DNA of 64,000 bases from Streptomyces sp. NK08204 (GTDB lineage Bacteria > Actinomycetota > Actinomycetes > Streptomycetales > Streptomycetaceae), in contig NZ_JAINVF010000014.1 in assembly GCF_020400585.1 (NCBI RefSeq), positions 62,001 through 126,000 of the forward strand, written 5' to 3'. How positions within the stretch are numbered: the first letter of the stretch is position 1; every line of letters begins with the position of its first letter. Made by a program: the position numbers and the translations under genes. The notes beneath the pieces were generated by a model that was given only the letters and a program-made list of their open reading frames with translations, was not told where the DNA came from and ran no database searches. Positions 7,796 through 16,385 of this stretch are shown piece after piece.

Positions 7796-9334
7796 TCAGA
7801 TGAGGTCCATCGCGGCGACCTCGTCGGGGCGGCCGTAGCTGATCGGGCCGCGGAAGCGGCGGCGGGCGGTGGCGAACCACCACACCGTGGCCACGAGCAG
7901 GACAGCGCCCAGGGCGATCGGCGCGTAGTTGAAGGAGTCGGCGGTGATCGGCGAGGCCTGCGGCAGCATGAACAGGACGCTGCTGAGCAGGATCCAGATG
8001 ACCGCCACCCAGCCGATCGGCCTGCCCCAGCGGCCCAGGTTCCACGGCCCCGGCTCGAACCCGTCGCCCAGCCGCAGCCGCAGGAAGATCGGGACGGCGT
8101 AGGCGAGGAAGAGCCCGACCACGTTGACGCTGACGATGGCGGTGAACGCCGTGTGCGACCACCAGCCCGGCACGATCAGGGCGAGCGAGCAGAGCACCGC
8201 GAGCCACACCGCCTTGACGGGCGTCCGGGTCCGCAGCGAGACCGAGTGCCACCAGCGCGAACCGGGCATGGCGCCGTCCCGGGAGAAGGCGAAGATCTGC
8301 CGGGTGTTGCTGGTGAGGTTGGCGAGGCCGCAGAAGAGCATCGCACCGATGACGACCAGAAGCATCAGCTTGGCGGTGCGCAGGCCCAGGCCGTCGATGA
8401 GGATCTGGACGGGCGGCGCGGCCGAACCGGCGACCTCGTCGTAGTCCCTGATGCTGTAGACCAGTGCGAGCATCAGGATCAGGCCGGTGATCGCCGAATA
8501 GCCGATGGACCGGGTGATCCCCTTGGGTGCGTTGACCGTGGCGTGGACGGTTTCCTCGGACATGTGGAAGCTGCCGTCGAAGCCGGTGAACGTCCAGCTG
8601 GTGACCAGCAGGCCGAGCATGCCGCCGTAAAGGCCGTTGGCGAAGCCGGTGTTGTTCTCGAAATGCGTCACGAAGGACGCCGACTGATGATGATCGGGCA
8701 TCACTATGAGTGTGCTCACGATCACCACGAGTCCTATCAGCAGCCACCACACGGAAATACGGTTGAGCAGGGCGACGAGCTGGACGGTGTAGGTGTTGGC
8801 CAGGCCCTGGACCACGATGATCAGGCCCGTGATCAGGACCGTCTGGTGGGTGGTCGGGCGGTACGAGGTCCACTGCAGGGCGATGAAGGCCTGGATGAAG
8901 GTGGCCGCCGCATATCCGGTGGCGGCGGTGCCGCCGATCTGGCCCACGAAGTTCAGCCAGCCCGTGAACCAGGACCATGCACCCTTGTGCCGTTTGGCGA
9001 GTTTACCGGCGGAGAAATACAGCGCGCCGCTCGTCGGATAGGCGGACGCGACTTCTGCCATTGCCGCGCCGATGAACAGCACCATGACGGACACGCCGAT
9101 CCAGCCGAACACGAGAATGCGCGGCCCGCCCGCGTTCATACCGAACCCGAAGGACGAGAAAATACCGGAAAGAATATTGATGATGGTGAAGGAGATAGCG
9201 AAATTGTCGAACGCCTTGAAGCGCCGGGTGAGTTTCCTCGGGTAGCCCATCGCATGCAGGGTGGCGTCATCGTCGAGTACGACGGGGGCAGCATCGCGGG
9301 CCGTCGCCCGTGACGCCGGAGTCCGTTCCGACAC
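7796..9334 (-). CDS. APC-superfamily amino acid/amine permease (ACT/GABA-choline-like)
   Basis: 512 residues from ATG at 9334, with about 12 predicted membrane helices. The N-terminus is cytoplasmic (LHAMGYPRKLTRRFKAFDNF). Helix-1 FAISFTIINILSGIFSSFG and the conserved loop MSEETVHATVNAPKGITRSI are hallmarks of the amino acid-choline-transporter branch typified by yeast UGA4. It likely imports amino acids, GABA or polyamine-like amines with protons; which one is not visible. The gene is 53 bases downstream of a hypothetical gene (9388-10344) and may be co-transcribed with it. Confidence 0.9.
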   Translation of the reverse strand: MSERTPASRATARDAAPVVLDDDATLHAMGYPRKLTRRFKAFDNFAISFTIINILSGIFSSFGFGMNAGGPRILVFGWIGVSVMVLFIGAAMAEVASAYPTSGALYFSAGKLAKRHKGAWSWFTGWLNFVGQIGGTAATGYAAATFIQAFIALQWTSYRPTTHQTVLITGLIIVVQGLANTYTVQLVALLNRISVWWLLIGLVVIVSTLIVMPDHHQSASFVTHFENNTGFANGLYGGMLGLLVTSWTFTGFDGSFHMSEETVHATVNAPKGITRSIGYSAITGLILMLALVYSIRDYDEVAGSAAPPVQILIDGLGLRTAKLMLLVVIGAMLFCGLANLTSNTRQIFAFSRDGAMPGSRWWHSVSLRTRTPVKAVWLAVLCSLALIVPGWWSHTAFTAIVSVNVVGLFLAYAVPIFLRLRLGDGFEPGPWNLGRWGRPIGWVAVIWILLSSVLFMLPQASPITADSFNYAPIALGAVLLVATVWWFATARRRFRGPISYGRPDEVAAMDLI

Positions 9335-9387
9335 GGATCGACCTTTCTCTCGGGGGAGGAGCAGTCAGGAGCAGGGGAACGTGCGGG

Positions 9388-10344
9388 TCACAGGGGTCCG
9401 GGGACGGGCAGGCCGCAGGTGCGCCGGGCCCGGGAGAGCTGCTCGGCGGGGTCACCGAAGGCACTCCAGGGCATGCGCGAGGCGTAGGGGCCCATCGCCG
9501 TGAACACGGCCCGTGCCTCGAACGCGCACTCGGCCATGACCAGCGCGTGCGCGAGGTAGGCCAGGTCGAGAACCGGGGTGAAGCGGTAACCGGCCACCGT
9601 GGGCAGCCAGTTGTGGTAGATCGCCAGCGCGGTGGAGCGCCACTGCGGCTGTTCCCAGACCCGGTCGGCCAGCAACTGGGTGGGGTTGTAGCTCTCCACG
9701 AGGGCGACCAGGGGCAGCAGCCGCAGGGCGGAGCCCGCAGGCGCCCGCTGACTGAGGAAGGCGGCCACGTCCCAGGCCGCATTGACCGAGCCGCCGTGGC
9801 GGGTGAAGAAGAACGACAGGAACCGGTGATGGGCCTCACGGTGCCACGGATCGAGGGAGAGCACGTGCGCGAACAGCCGCCAGGGGCCCGGCGGGGCGGT
9901 GAGCAGCCCGTGCGGGGCGGGGTCGCGCAGCCGGTGCAGCCGGGCCATGGCCAGCTTGGCGACCCAGGGGGTGGGGTCGTCGGGGCCCAGGGCTGCGGCC
10001 CGGTCGCAGGCGGCCAGCGCGATCCGCTCCAGCATCTCGGCGCGCTCGTCCCGTTCGTCGGCGGCCCGCATCGCCCGCTGCACCGCCACCCGGGCCCACA
10101 TCAGCGCGGCCTCGGGCGAGGGATCCTCGGCCAGCCAGCGCTCGACCAGATCGGTGCCGGCCGCCTCGGACGCCAGCACCAGGGACCGGTGGGCCCGCAG
10201 GGCGAAGTCGGACCGCGTCTCGGTGAGAGCCTCGTACGCGCTCCGATAACGCCCGGCTCGCACGTCGACGCATACGCTCGCCAGGACACGGTCGTCCGCC
10301 GCCGGATGCCATACATAGTGTCCTTCGAATAACCCCGCGGCCAT
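9388..10344 (-). CDS. Hypothetical helical-repeat protein
   Basis: About 318 residues from ATG at 10344 (MAAGLFEGHYVWHPAADD); an in-frame GTG at 10362 is an alternative start, because the AGGGGAG before the ATG is very close to it. The sequence is alpha-helical and rich in Ala/Arg/Leu, with segments such as DDPTPWVAKLAMARLHRL and DPWHREAHHRFLSFFF. These recall the TPR-like proteins with DUF4034-type repeats common in Streptomyces. There is no signal peptide or membrane segment. The role is unknown; it precedes the APC permease in the same orientation. Confidence 0.75.
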   Translation of the reverse strand: MAAGLFEGHYVWHPAADDRVLASVCVDVRAGRYRSAYEALTETRSDFALRAHRSLVLASEAAGTDLVERWLAEDPSPEAALMWARVAVQRAMRAADERDERAEMLERIALAACDRAAALGPDDPTPWVAKLAMARLHRLRDPAPHGLLTAPPGPWRLFAHVLSLDPWHREAHHRFLSFFFTRHGGSVNAAWDVAAFLSQRAPAGSALRLLPLVALVESYNPTQLLADRVWEQPQWRSTALAIYHNWLPTVAGYRFTPVLDLAYLAHALVMAECAFEARAVFTAMGPYASRMPWSAFGDPAEQLSRARRTCGLPVPGPL

Positions 10345-10602
10345 ACTCCCCTGTCCGTCCACGTTCGACGCATCGCTGTCGCGCTGGAGGCACCTTACTC
10401 AGCGGCGGGCACCCCCGGAACGCCGAATTCGACATATCGGTCAGCGGATTCGGAATGTTTTATCGGAGGATTGATCGATCGCCGACCGGTAGTTCAAAGC
10501 GCGACGTTTTCCAACGGCTTCCAGCGGCTTCCCACTGGCTTCCCGCCCGCTTGCCCCTGGCTGCCACCGGCCGGGTCCAGCGGCATGGCCCGTCACTAGA
10601 CT

Positions 10603-10614
10603 GTTTCCGGAAAC
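10603..10614. promoter_or_regulatory. 12-bp perfect palindrome upstream of the uridine-kinase-like gene
   Basis: GTTTCC-GGAAAC directly follows TAGACT (10597-10602), a good -10-like hexamer, and sits 34 bases before the inferred start at 10648. This placement is typical of an operator over a transcription start, but no convincing -35 was seen. Confidence 0.3.
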
Positions 10615-10647
10615 CCCTCCGCACCGCACCACACCTCGGGACTCGCC

Positions 10648-11268
10648 ATTCACGACCTCGCCGCCCGGCTGCGCCGGCTCCCCCCGTCCCTCGGACCGGT
10701 CCGGCTGATCGGCATCGACGGGCACGCCGGCTCCGGGAAGTCCACCTTCGCGGGCCGCCTGGCCGCGGCGCTGGGCGGGGCACCGGTGCTGCACCTCGAC
10801 GACATCGCGAGCCACGAACAGCTCTTCGACTGGACCGGACGGCTGCTGACCCAGGTGATCGAGCCTCTCGCCCACGGCGAGAGCGCGCACTACTCCCCCT
10901 ACGACTGGTGCGCCCGCGCGTTCACGGCGCCGCGCCCGCTGCCGCCCGCACCGGTGGTCCTCGTCGAGGGAGTCGGCGCCGGCCGCCGGGCGCTGCGCCC
11001 GCATCTGGCGCGGCTGCTGTGGATGGAGCTGCCCAGCGAGGCCTCCTGGGCGCGCGGACGGCTGCGGGACGGTGCGGAGCAGCGGGAGTTCTGGGACGAG
11101 TGGGTCGCGGCGGAGCAGGCGCACTTCGCCGTCGACCCCTCCCGACCCCATGCCGATCTTCAGGTGTTGCAGACACCCGTGGGCTACCGGGTGCTGCCGG
11201 GGCCGGTTTCGCCGTCTGAGGCAGGCCAGGAGATCACTCACCGTGATGAGCCATCCGCGATGTGGTGA
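10648..11268 (+). CDS. Uridine kinase-like P-loop NTPase with non-canonical start
   Basis: The product (about 206 residues) has a clear Walker A, IGIDGHAGSGKST, then LHLDDIASH and a C-terminal LEGVG-like VLVEGVGAG, as in uridine kinase/nucleoside-kinase-like proteins of Streptomyces. In this frame a stop lies at 10597 and no ATG, GTG or TTG exists before the Walker A; the first GTG (10786) would delete it. The most plausible start is ATT at 10648, with GGGA six bases ahead. The protein's substrate is not certain. It could also be a gene that lost its start and is no longer translated, but the rest of the frame is intact. Confidence 0.7.
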   Translation: MHDLAARLRRLPPSLGPVRLIGIDGHAGSGKSTFAGRLAAALGGAPVLHLDDIASHEQLFDWTGRLLTQVIEPLAHGESAHYSPYDWCARAFTAPRPLPPAPVVLVEGVGAGRRALRPHLARLLWMELPSEASWARGRLRDGAEQREFWDEWVAAEQAHFAVDPSRPHADLQVLQTPVGYRVLPGPVSPSEAGQEITHRDEPSAMW

Positions 11269-11317
11269 AACGGTGAAGAGCTTGACTGGAGAACTTCTTC
11301 GAGTGCCCCAACTGCGC

Positions 11318-11347
11318 TTGACCGGGGGACCGTGCAGGACTTACGTT
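11318..11347 (+). promoter_or_regulatory. Candidate sigma-HrdB-type promoter for a small RNA
   Basis: TTGACC (11318-11323), 18-base spacer, TACGTT (11342-11347). It points at a 65-70 nt segment ending in a strong hairpin and is more than 350 bases from the next gene start. Confidence 0.45.
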
Positions 11348-11353
11348 CTCAAT

Positions 11354-11422
11354 GTGCGGCTTTCGGAGCCGCCCGCAGACACGAAGCCCCCGGTTGTTCC
11401 CCCGTGATCGGGGGCTTCGTTC
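11354..11422 (+). ncRNA. Candidate small RNA with two hairpins
   Basis: From the predicted start seven bases after the -10 box, the transcript would fold into GCGGCT-ttcgg-AGCCGC (11356-11372) and then the 11-bp terminator hairpin (11382-11419) ending in TTCT. No open frame of sensible length fits inside. It lies alone between the uridine-kinase-like gene and the AAA ATPase gene, both plus strand. The 3' loop has a run of five C residues, but the pair of loops does not match the 6C RNA pattern. It could instead be the 3' end of the upstream gene's transcript. Confidence 0.4.
11382..11419 (+). terminator. Strong terminator hairpin
   Basis: CGAAGCCCCCG, 16-base loop, CGGGGGCTTCG, followed by TTCT. 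It ends the candidate small RNA and any read-through from the uridine-kinase-like gene. Confidence 0.75.
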
Positions 11423-11700
11423 TGCCCCGTACCCCGTTTTCCGGCCGCCCCGCACACGCCGATGCTCACCCTCGGTCACCGCAGGGTGTGCTTCCCGCCT
11501 GCCCCCACCTCGCCGAACGGACCACTGCGCCACCCTTCGGCACGTGGCCCTGCCGCAGGTACGATGCCCTCGGTGCGACCTTCGAGCGGCTGCCTCGCGC
11601 ACCTGCAACTCCGGTCCACGGCACAGCGGTTCGACCGCGGCGGCCGCCGGACGACTGCCCCGGTGGTGAACCACGGGGGCACGGTCTGTGGGGGGACGTG

Positions 11701-13563
11701 ATGGACTTCGGCACGCAGGGCCCCGAGGCCCCGGCCGACCTCGCCTGGCTGCGAGGTGTGGACGCCTACACGATGGGCGCCTATCCGCAGGCGGAGGAGG
11801 AGTTCCGGGCCGCCGTTCGGCTGGACCCCGCCATGGCGGACGCCTGGCTGGGGCTGCACGCCTTACGGGTGGACACGACGACCGCGCTGCTCAGGATGTT
11901 CCGGCACCGGGACCGCTTCGGGGAGCAGCGCGCCCGGCACCGCCGATCCCTCAACTCCTGGTACTGGCTGGGCTGGTGGGTGCAGCCGGTGCTGGAGAGT
12001 CCGCGCGACCTGCTGCTCGCCCACGCCTCGCACTGGCTGGACGGCCGGCACGTGCCTGAGCTGGACCGGGCGCTCGCGGGGCTGCCGCCGGTGGACACCG
12101 ATCCGCAGGTCCGCTTCCTGCACGCCTGCCGCACCTATCTGGTCAAGGACTGGGACCAGTTGGTACGGCACACCGACCCGCTGCTCGACGACCCCCTGCT
12201 CGGCATAGAGGCGGGCCTGTTCGGCGGCATGGCCCGGGTCCGGCTGGAGATGTACGGGCAGGCCGAGCCGCTGCTGTCGACGGCACTGATGCGCTGCCGC
12301 AGCGAGCAGCCCCAGCGCAAGGAGCTGCGCTACTGGCTGGCCCGCGCCCACGAGGGCACCGGCCGCTCGGCCGCCGCCCTGCCGCTGTACCGGGCGGTGC
12401 ACCGGGTCGACCCGGCGTTCATGGACACCGCGGCCCGGCTCGCCGCGATCACCGCGGGCGACGGGTACGACGACGCGGTGGATCTCGCCACGATCACCCT
12501 CACCGGGGCGGGGCAGGACGCGGTGGACGGGCCGGACGGGTTCGATCCGCTCTTCGGCGTCGAGGGCCGTGATCTGCGGCTGCCGGACCCCGACGCGCCG
12601 GCCGGTCCGCTGCCGTCGGTGGGCGATCCGGCGGTGCGGTTGAAGACCGGAGTGCCCTCGTCGCCGATCCCGGCCGGGCCGACCGACCCCGAGCTGCTCG
12701 CGGAGGCGCTCGCCGAGCTGGAGCGCATGGTGGGTCTTGAACCGGTCAAGCGGCAGGTCAAGGCGTTGTCCGCGCAGCTGAACATGGCCCGGCTGCGGGC
12801 CGGGCAGGGGCTGCCGGTGCAACCACCGAAGCGGCATTTCGTCTTCTCCGGGCCGTCCGGCACGGGCAAGACCACCGTCGCCCGGATCCTCGGCCGGGTC
12901 TTCTACGCGCTCGGGCTGCTCGGCGGCGACCATCTGGTGGAGGCCCAACGGGCCGATCTCGTCGGCGAGTACCTGGGCCAGACGGCCGTGAAGGCCAACG
13001 AACTGATCGACTCCGCGATCGGCGGAGTGCTGTTCGTGGACGAGGCGTACTCGCTGTCCAACTCCGGCTACGGCAAGGGGGACGCGTACGGCGACGAGGC
13101 CCTGCAGGTGCTGCTGAAACGGGCCGAGGACAACCGTGACCACCTGGTGGTGATCCTGGCGGGCTACCCGGAGGGCATGGACCGGCTCCTCACCGCCAAC
13201 CCCGGACTGTCCTCCCGCTTCACCACCCGCGTCGACTTCCCCTCCTACCGGCCCCAGGAACTCACCGAGATCGGCAAGGTGCTGGCCGCGGAGAACGGCG
13301 ACCTGTGGGACGACGAGGCACTGGAGGAGCTGCGGTCCATCGCCGGGCACGTGGTCGAACAGGAGTGGATCGACGAACTGGGCAACGGACGGTTCCTGCG
13401 GACGCTGTACGAGAAGAGTTGTGCGTACCGGGATCTGCGGTTGTCGGCGTATCCGGGGGCGCTGTCGCGGGAGGACCTCGCGACGTTGCGGCTGCCGGAT
13501 CTGATGCAGGCGTACGGGGAGGTGCTGTCGGGACGGGGGCCGCAGGATCCGTCCGGCATGTAG
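11701..13563 (+). CDS. CbbX/EccA-like AAA+ ATPase with helical N-terminal half
   Basis: 620 residues from ATG at 11701 behind GGGGGGACGTG. Residues 1 to about 310 are tetratricopeptide-like helices (AYPQAEEEFRAAVRLDPAMADAW). Residues about 340-620 are a CbbX/SpoVK-type AAA+ domain: Walker A GPSGTGKT at 384-391, Walker B GGVLFVDEAYSL, and the sensor region FTTRVDFPSY. The two-part layout is that of EccA, the cytosolic ATPase of type VII secretion, but no ESX core genes (eccB, eccC, eccD, mycP) are nearby. An orphan EccA-like role in protein remodelling is the most that can be said. Confidence 0.92.
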   Translation: MDFGTQGPEAPADLAWLRGVDAYTMGAYPQAEEEFRAAVRLDPAMADAWLGLHALRVDTTTALLRMFRHRDRFGEQRARHRRSLNSWYWLGWWVQPVLESPRDLLLAHASHWLDGRHVPELDRALAGLPPVDTDPQVRFLHACRTYLVKDWDQLVRHTDPLLDDPLLGIEAGLFGGMARVRLEMYGQAEPLLSTALMRCRSEQPQRKELRYWLARAHEGTGRSAAALPLYRAVHRVDPAFMDTAARLAAITAGDGYDDAVDLATITLTGAGQDAVDGPDGFDPLFGVEGRDLRLPDPDAPAGPLPSVGDPAVRLKTGVPSSPIPAGPTDPELLAEALAELERMVGLEPVKRQVKALSAQLNMARLRAGQGLPVQPPKRHFVFSGPSGTGKTTVARILGRVFYALGLLGGDHLVEAQRADLVGEYLGQTAVKANELIDSAIGGVLFVDEAYSLSNSGYGKGDAYGDEALQVLLKRAEDNRDHLVVILAGYPEGMDRLLTANPGLSSRFTTRVDFPSYRPQELTEIGKVLAAENGDLWDDEALEELRSIAGHVVEQEWIDELGNGRFLRTLYEKSCAYRDLRLSAYPGALSREDLATLRLPDLMQAYGEVLSGRGPQDPSGM

Positions 13564-13571
13564 GGGGCTGG

Positions 13572-13599
13572 GCGCGGGCGGGTTGTCACTCGCCCGCGC
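13572..13599. terminator. Hairpin between convergent genes
   Basis: GCGCGGGCG, 10-base loop, CGCCCGCGC, eight bases after the AAA ATPase stop and 120 bases from the stop of the convergent CorC-type gene. It likely ends the plus-strand transcript and may serve both. Confidence 0.6.
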
Positions 13600-13719
13600 T
13601 TGCGGAGTGCCGCTGCGCCCGCCTGCCGCCCGGGGGCCTGCTGGAAGCAGCCGGGGAGGCACGACTGCCCTCGGAACGGCGGGGCGGTGCCACGAAGCCC
13701 ACCCACGGCACCGTCCGGG

Positions 13720-14808
13720 CTACGTGGCCAGCGCCTCCTCCGGTTCCCCGCTCAGCCTCGGCTCCATCATCAGCTTCACGTCGGCCGTTTCCCGGTGTGC
13801 CGGGTCCCGTACCTCACCGACCAGCAGTTCCAGTACGTCCTCCAGGGCGACCAGGCCGAGCGCTCTGCCGTTCGCGTCCGCCACCTGGGCCAGGTGGGTG
13901 GCCGCTCTGCGCATCACCGTCAGGGCGTCGTCCAGGGGGAGTTCCGCGCGCAGGGTCGTCATGGGGCGCCAGACGTGCTGGGGCACCGCCCGGTCCGACT
14001 CCTCCAGGTCCAGGACGTCCTTGACGTGCACATAGCCCATGAAGGCACCCGTCTCCGCCGCCACCGGGAAGCGTGAGTAGCCGGTGCGGGCGGTCAGGGC
14101 GACGATCTCTCCAGCGGTGACCGACGGCGTCACCGTGACCAGTGACTCGCGTGTGAGGAGGACGTCGGTGACCGGGCGGGAGCCCAGCTCCAAGGCGTCC
14201 TCCAGCCGCTCCTGCTCCTCGGGGTCGAGCAGGCCCGCCTGCCCGGAGTCCTCCAGCAGGCGGTTGAGCTGCTCGCTGGTGACGACGGCCTCGACCTCGT
14301 CCTTGGGCTCGACGCGGAAGAGCCGCAGGATGCCCTGGGCGCAGGCGCCGAGGGCCACGGTGATCGGCTTGCAGAGGCGGGCGAAGTAGACCAGGCCGGG
14401 GCTGAGCCACAGCGCGGCCTTCTCCGGTGCCGCCATCGCGAGGTTCTTCGGGACCATCTCGCCGATGACGAGGTGGAAGAAGACCACGCCGGCCAGGGCG
14501 ATGACGTAACCCAGCGGGTGGACCATGCCGTCGGGCAGCCGGACCGCCGCGAACACCGGCTCCAGAAGGTGGGCCACGGTCGGCTCGGCGACCGCGCCGA
14601 GCGTCAGGGAGCACATGGTGATGCCGAACTGCGCGGCGGCCATCATCTGCGGCAGCCGCTCCAGGCCGTACAGCACCTGGCGGGCCCGCGCGGTGCCGAG
14701 CGGTTCGATCTGGCTGCGGCGTACGGATACGAGCGCGAACTCGGCGCCGACGAAGAAGCCGTTGGCGAGCACGAGCAGCGCGGCGAGGAGCAGTTGGAGG
14801 ACGCTCAT
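13720..14808 (-). CDS. CNNM/CorC (HlyC/CorC) family membrane protein, short form
   Basis: 362 residues from ATG at 14808. Order: DUF21/CNNM membrane domain with about four helices (LLLAALLVLANGFFVGAEFAL first, then VIGEMVPKNLA), followed by a CBS pair (about residues 215-340). The protein stops right after the second CBS (LEDVLELLVGEVRD) and lacks the C-terminal CorC_HlyC domain found in its neighbour. Family members are linked to Mg2+/Co2+ or other divalent-cation movement. It overlaps the upstream paralogue by four bases (14805-14808), so the two are translationally coupled and may form a hetero-oligomer. Confidence 0.92.
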   Translation of the reverse strand: MSVLQLLLAALLVLANGFFVGAEFALVSVRRSQIEPLGTARARQVLYGLERLPQMMAAAQFGITMCSLTLGAVAEPTVAHLLEPVFAAVRLPDGMVHPLGYVIALAGVVFFHLVIGEMVPKNLAMAAPEKAALWLSPGLVYFARLCKPITVALGACAQGILRLFRVEPKDEVEAVVTSEQLNRLLEDSGQAGLLDPEEQERLEDALELGSRPVTDVLLTRESLVTVTPSVTAGEIVALTARTGYSRFPVAAETGAFMGYVHVKDVLDLEESDRAVPQHVWRPMTTLRAELPLDDALTVMRRAATHLAQVADANGRALGLVALEDVLELLVGEVRDPAHRETADVKLMMEPRLSGEPEEALAT

Positions 14809-16139
14809 CGGGCGGCCTCCATGACATTGACCGCCGGGACCGTCCTGACCAGGCGGACCCGTTCGGCGCGGTAGTGGCCGACCTGGCGGACCGAGAGCCG
14901 CCAGCCGGGCAGTTCGGCCCGGTCGCCGGGGGCGGGGATCCGGCCGAGCAGGTCGGCGACCAGGCCGGCGACGGTCTCGTAGGGCCCCTCGGGCACCTCG
15001 AGTCCTATGCGCTGGAGGATGTCGACGCGGCAGCTGCCGTCCACGTCCCAGGCGGGGTTGCCGTCCTCCGGGGGCACGGCGGCGAGTTCCGGCACGTCGT
15101 GGCCGTCGTGCTCGTCGCGCACCTCGCCGACGAGTTCCTCCACGATGTCCTCCAGGGTGACCACGCCGGCTGTGCCGCCGTACTCGTCCACGACGACCGC
15201 GATGGGCTGCTCGCTGCGCAGCCGGGCGAGGAGGGGCTGGACGGGCAGGGTCTCGGGGACCAGCAGCGCCGGGCGGGCGATGCGGCCCACCGGGGTGCGC
15301 AGCCGGTCCTGCACGGGGACCGCGAGGGCGTCCTTGAGATGGGCCATGCCGACGACCTCGTCGATCTTCTCCCGGTAGACGGGGAAGCGGGACAGACCCG
15401 TGGCGCGGGTGAGGTTGACGACGTCCTCGGCGGTGGCCGAGTCCTGGAGCGCGCTGACCTTCACGCGCGGGGTCATGACGTGCTGCGCGGTCAGCTCGCC
15501 CAGCGACAGGGTGCGCACGAAGAGGTCGGCCGTGTCCTGCTCCAGGGCACCGGCCTGCGCGGAGTGCCGGGCGAGGGAGACCAGTTCGCCGGGGGTGCGG
15601 GCGGAGGCCAGTTCCTCGGCGGGCTCGACGCCGAGCGCACGCACCAGGCGGTTGGCGACGGTGTTCAGTGCGGCGATCACCGGCCGGAACAGCCGGGAGA
15701 AGTGGTACTGGGGGCCGGCCACGAACCGCGCGACCTGAAGCGGCTTGGACACCGCCCAGTTCTTGGGCACCAACTCGCCGATCACCATCTGCAGCGCGGA
15801 GGCGAGCAGCATGCCGACGACCACGGCGATGCCGGAGGCGGCGCCTTCGGGGATGCCGGCCGCGGCGAACGGGCCGCGCAGCAGGTCGGCGAGGGCCGGT
15901 TCGGCGAGCATGCCGACGACGAGGGAGGTGATGGTGATACCGAGCTGGGTGCCGGAGAGCTGGAAGGACAGTTCCTTGAGCGACTCGACGACTGTGCGGG
16001 CGCGCTTGTCGCCGTCGGCGGCGGCCTTCTCGGCGTCCGGGCGCTCGACCGTCACCAGGCCGAACTCGGCCGCGACGAAGAAACCGTTGGCGACGATCAA
16101 CAGGAAAGCCGCTCCGAGGAGCAGCAGCGGGATGGTCAT
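14805..16139 (-). CDS. CNNM/CorC (HlyC/CorC) family membrane protein, full length
   Basis: 444 residues from ATG at 16139. N-terminal DUF21/CNNM domain (FLLIVANGFFVAAEFGLVTV, later MVIGELVPKNWAV). Two CBS domains lie near residues 210-335 (including VVDEYGGTAGVVTLEDIVEEL), then a complete C-terminal CorC_HlyC domain (GPYETVAGLVADLLGRIP). It is a membrane-bound regulator or transporter of divalent cations. It is the first gene of a two-gene unit with the shorter paralogue. A hairpin at 16259-16287 separates it from the PH-domain gene upstream. Confidence 0.93.
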   Translation of the reverse strand: MTIPLLLLGAAFLLIVANGFFVAAEFGLVTVERPDAEKAAADGDKRARTVVESLKELSFQLSGTQLGITITSLVVGMLAEPALADLLRGPFAAAGIPEGAASGIAVVVGMLLASALQMVIGELVPKNWAVSKPLQVARFVAGPQYHFSRLFRPVIAALNTVANRLVRALGVEPAEELASARTPGELVSLARHSAQAGALEQDTADLFVRTLSLGELTAQHVMTPRVKVSALQDSATAEDVVNLTRATGLSRFPVYREKIDEVVGMAHLKDALAVPVQDRLRTPVGRIARPALLVPETLPVQPLLARLRSEQPIAVVVDEYGGTAGVVTLEDIVEELVGEVRDEHDGHDVPELAAVPPEDGNPAWDVDGSCRVDILQRIGLEVPEGPYETVAGLVADLLGRIPAPGDRAELPGWRLSVRQVGHYRAERVRLVRTVPAVNVMEAAR

Positions 16140-16258
16140 GATGCCGCCGCCTCCGCGTACGCGCGGAACGGGTCCGCGATATGTCGGGAGGGGACGGCGC
16201 GGGTACTACAGGACGATCCGTCCATTGCTGGAGGGGGTCACTCCTCGGGTTGCAGGAA

Positions 16259-16287
16259 CCCCTGTGCACCGGGCGGTGCAGCAGGGG
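16259..16287 (-). terminator. Terminator of the rib-his operon
   Basis: CCCCTGTGCACC, four-base loop, GGTGCA-g-CAGGGG: a 12-pair stem with one bulged G. It lies about 100 bases beyond the stop of the PH-domain gene, the last gene of the riboflavin-histidine operon. Confidence 0.6.
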
Positions 16288-16385
16288 TGGAGGCGTGGTG
16301 TTCCGCCTCTGCCACCAGATTAATCAAGACCGGGGTCCGTGCGGCAGGGTGGACGCCCCCGAGTGTGCCCGGAGTGAGCCCTGAC

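Noticed and set aside
11354..11422. A tRNA or 6C RNA in the hairpin region
   Set aside because: No cloverleaf, no GTTCRANNC T-arm and no acceptor pairing; only one loop has a C run, whereas 6C RNA needs two.
11863..13662. A 599-codon minus-strand open frame opposite the AAA ATPase
   Set aside because: Its product is Arg/Gly/His-rich noise; the plus strand encodes a complete AAA+ protein with Walker motifs.
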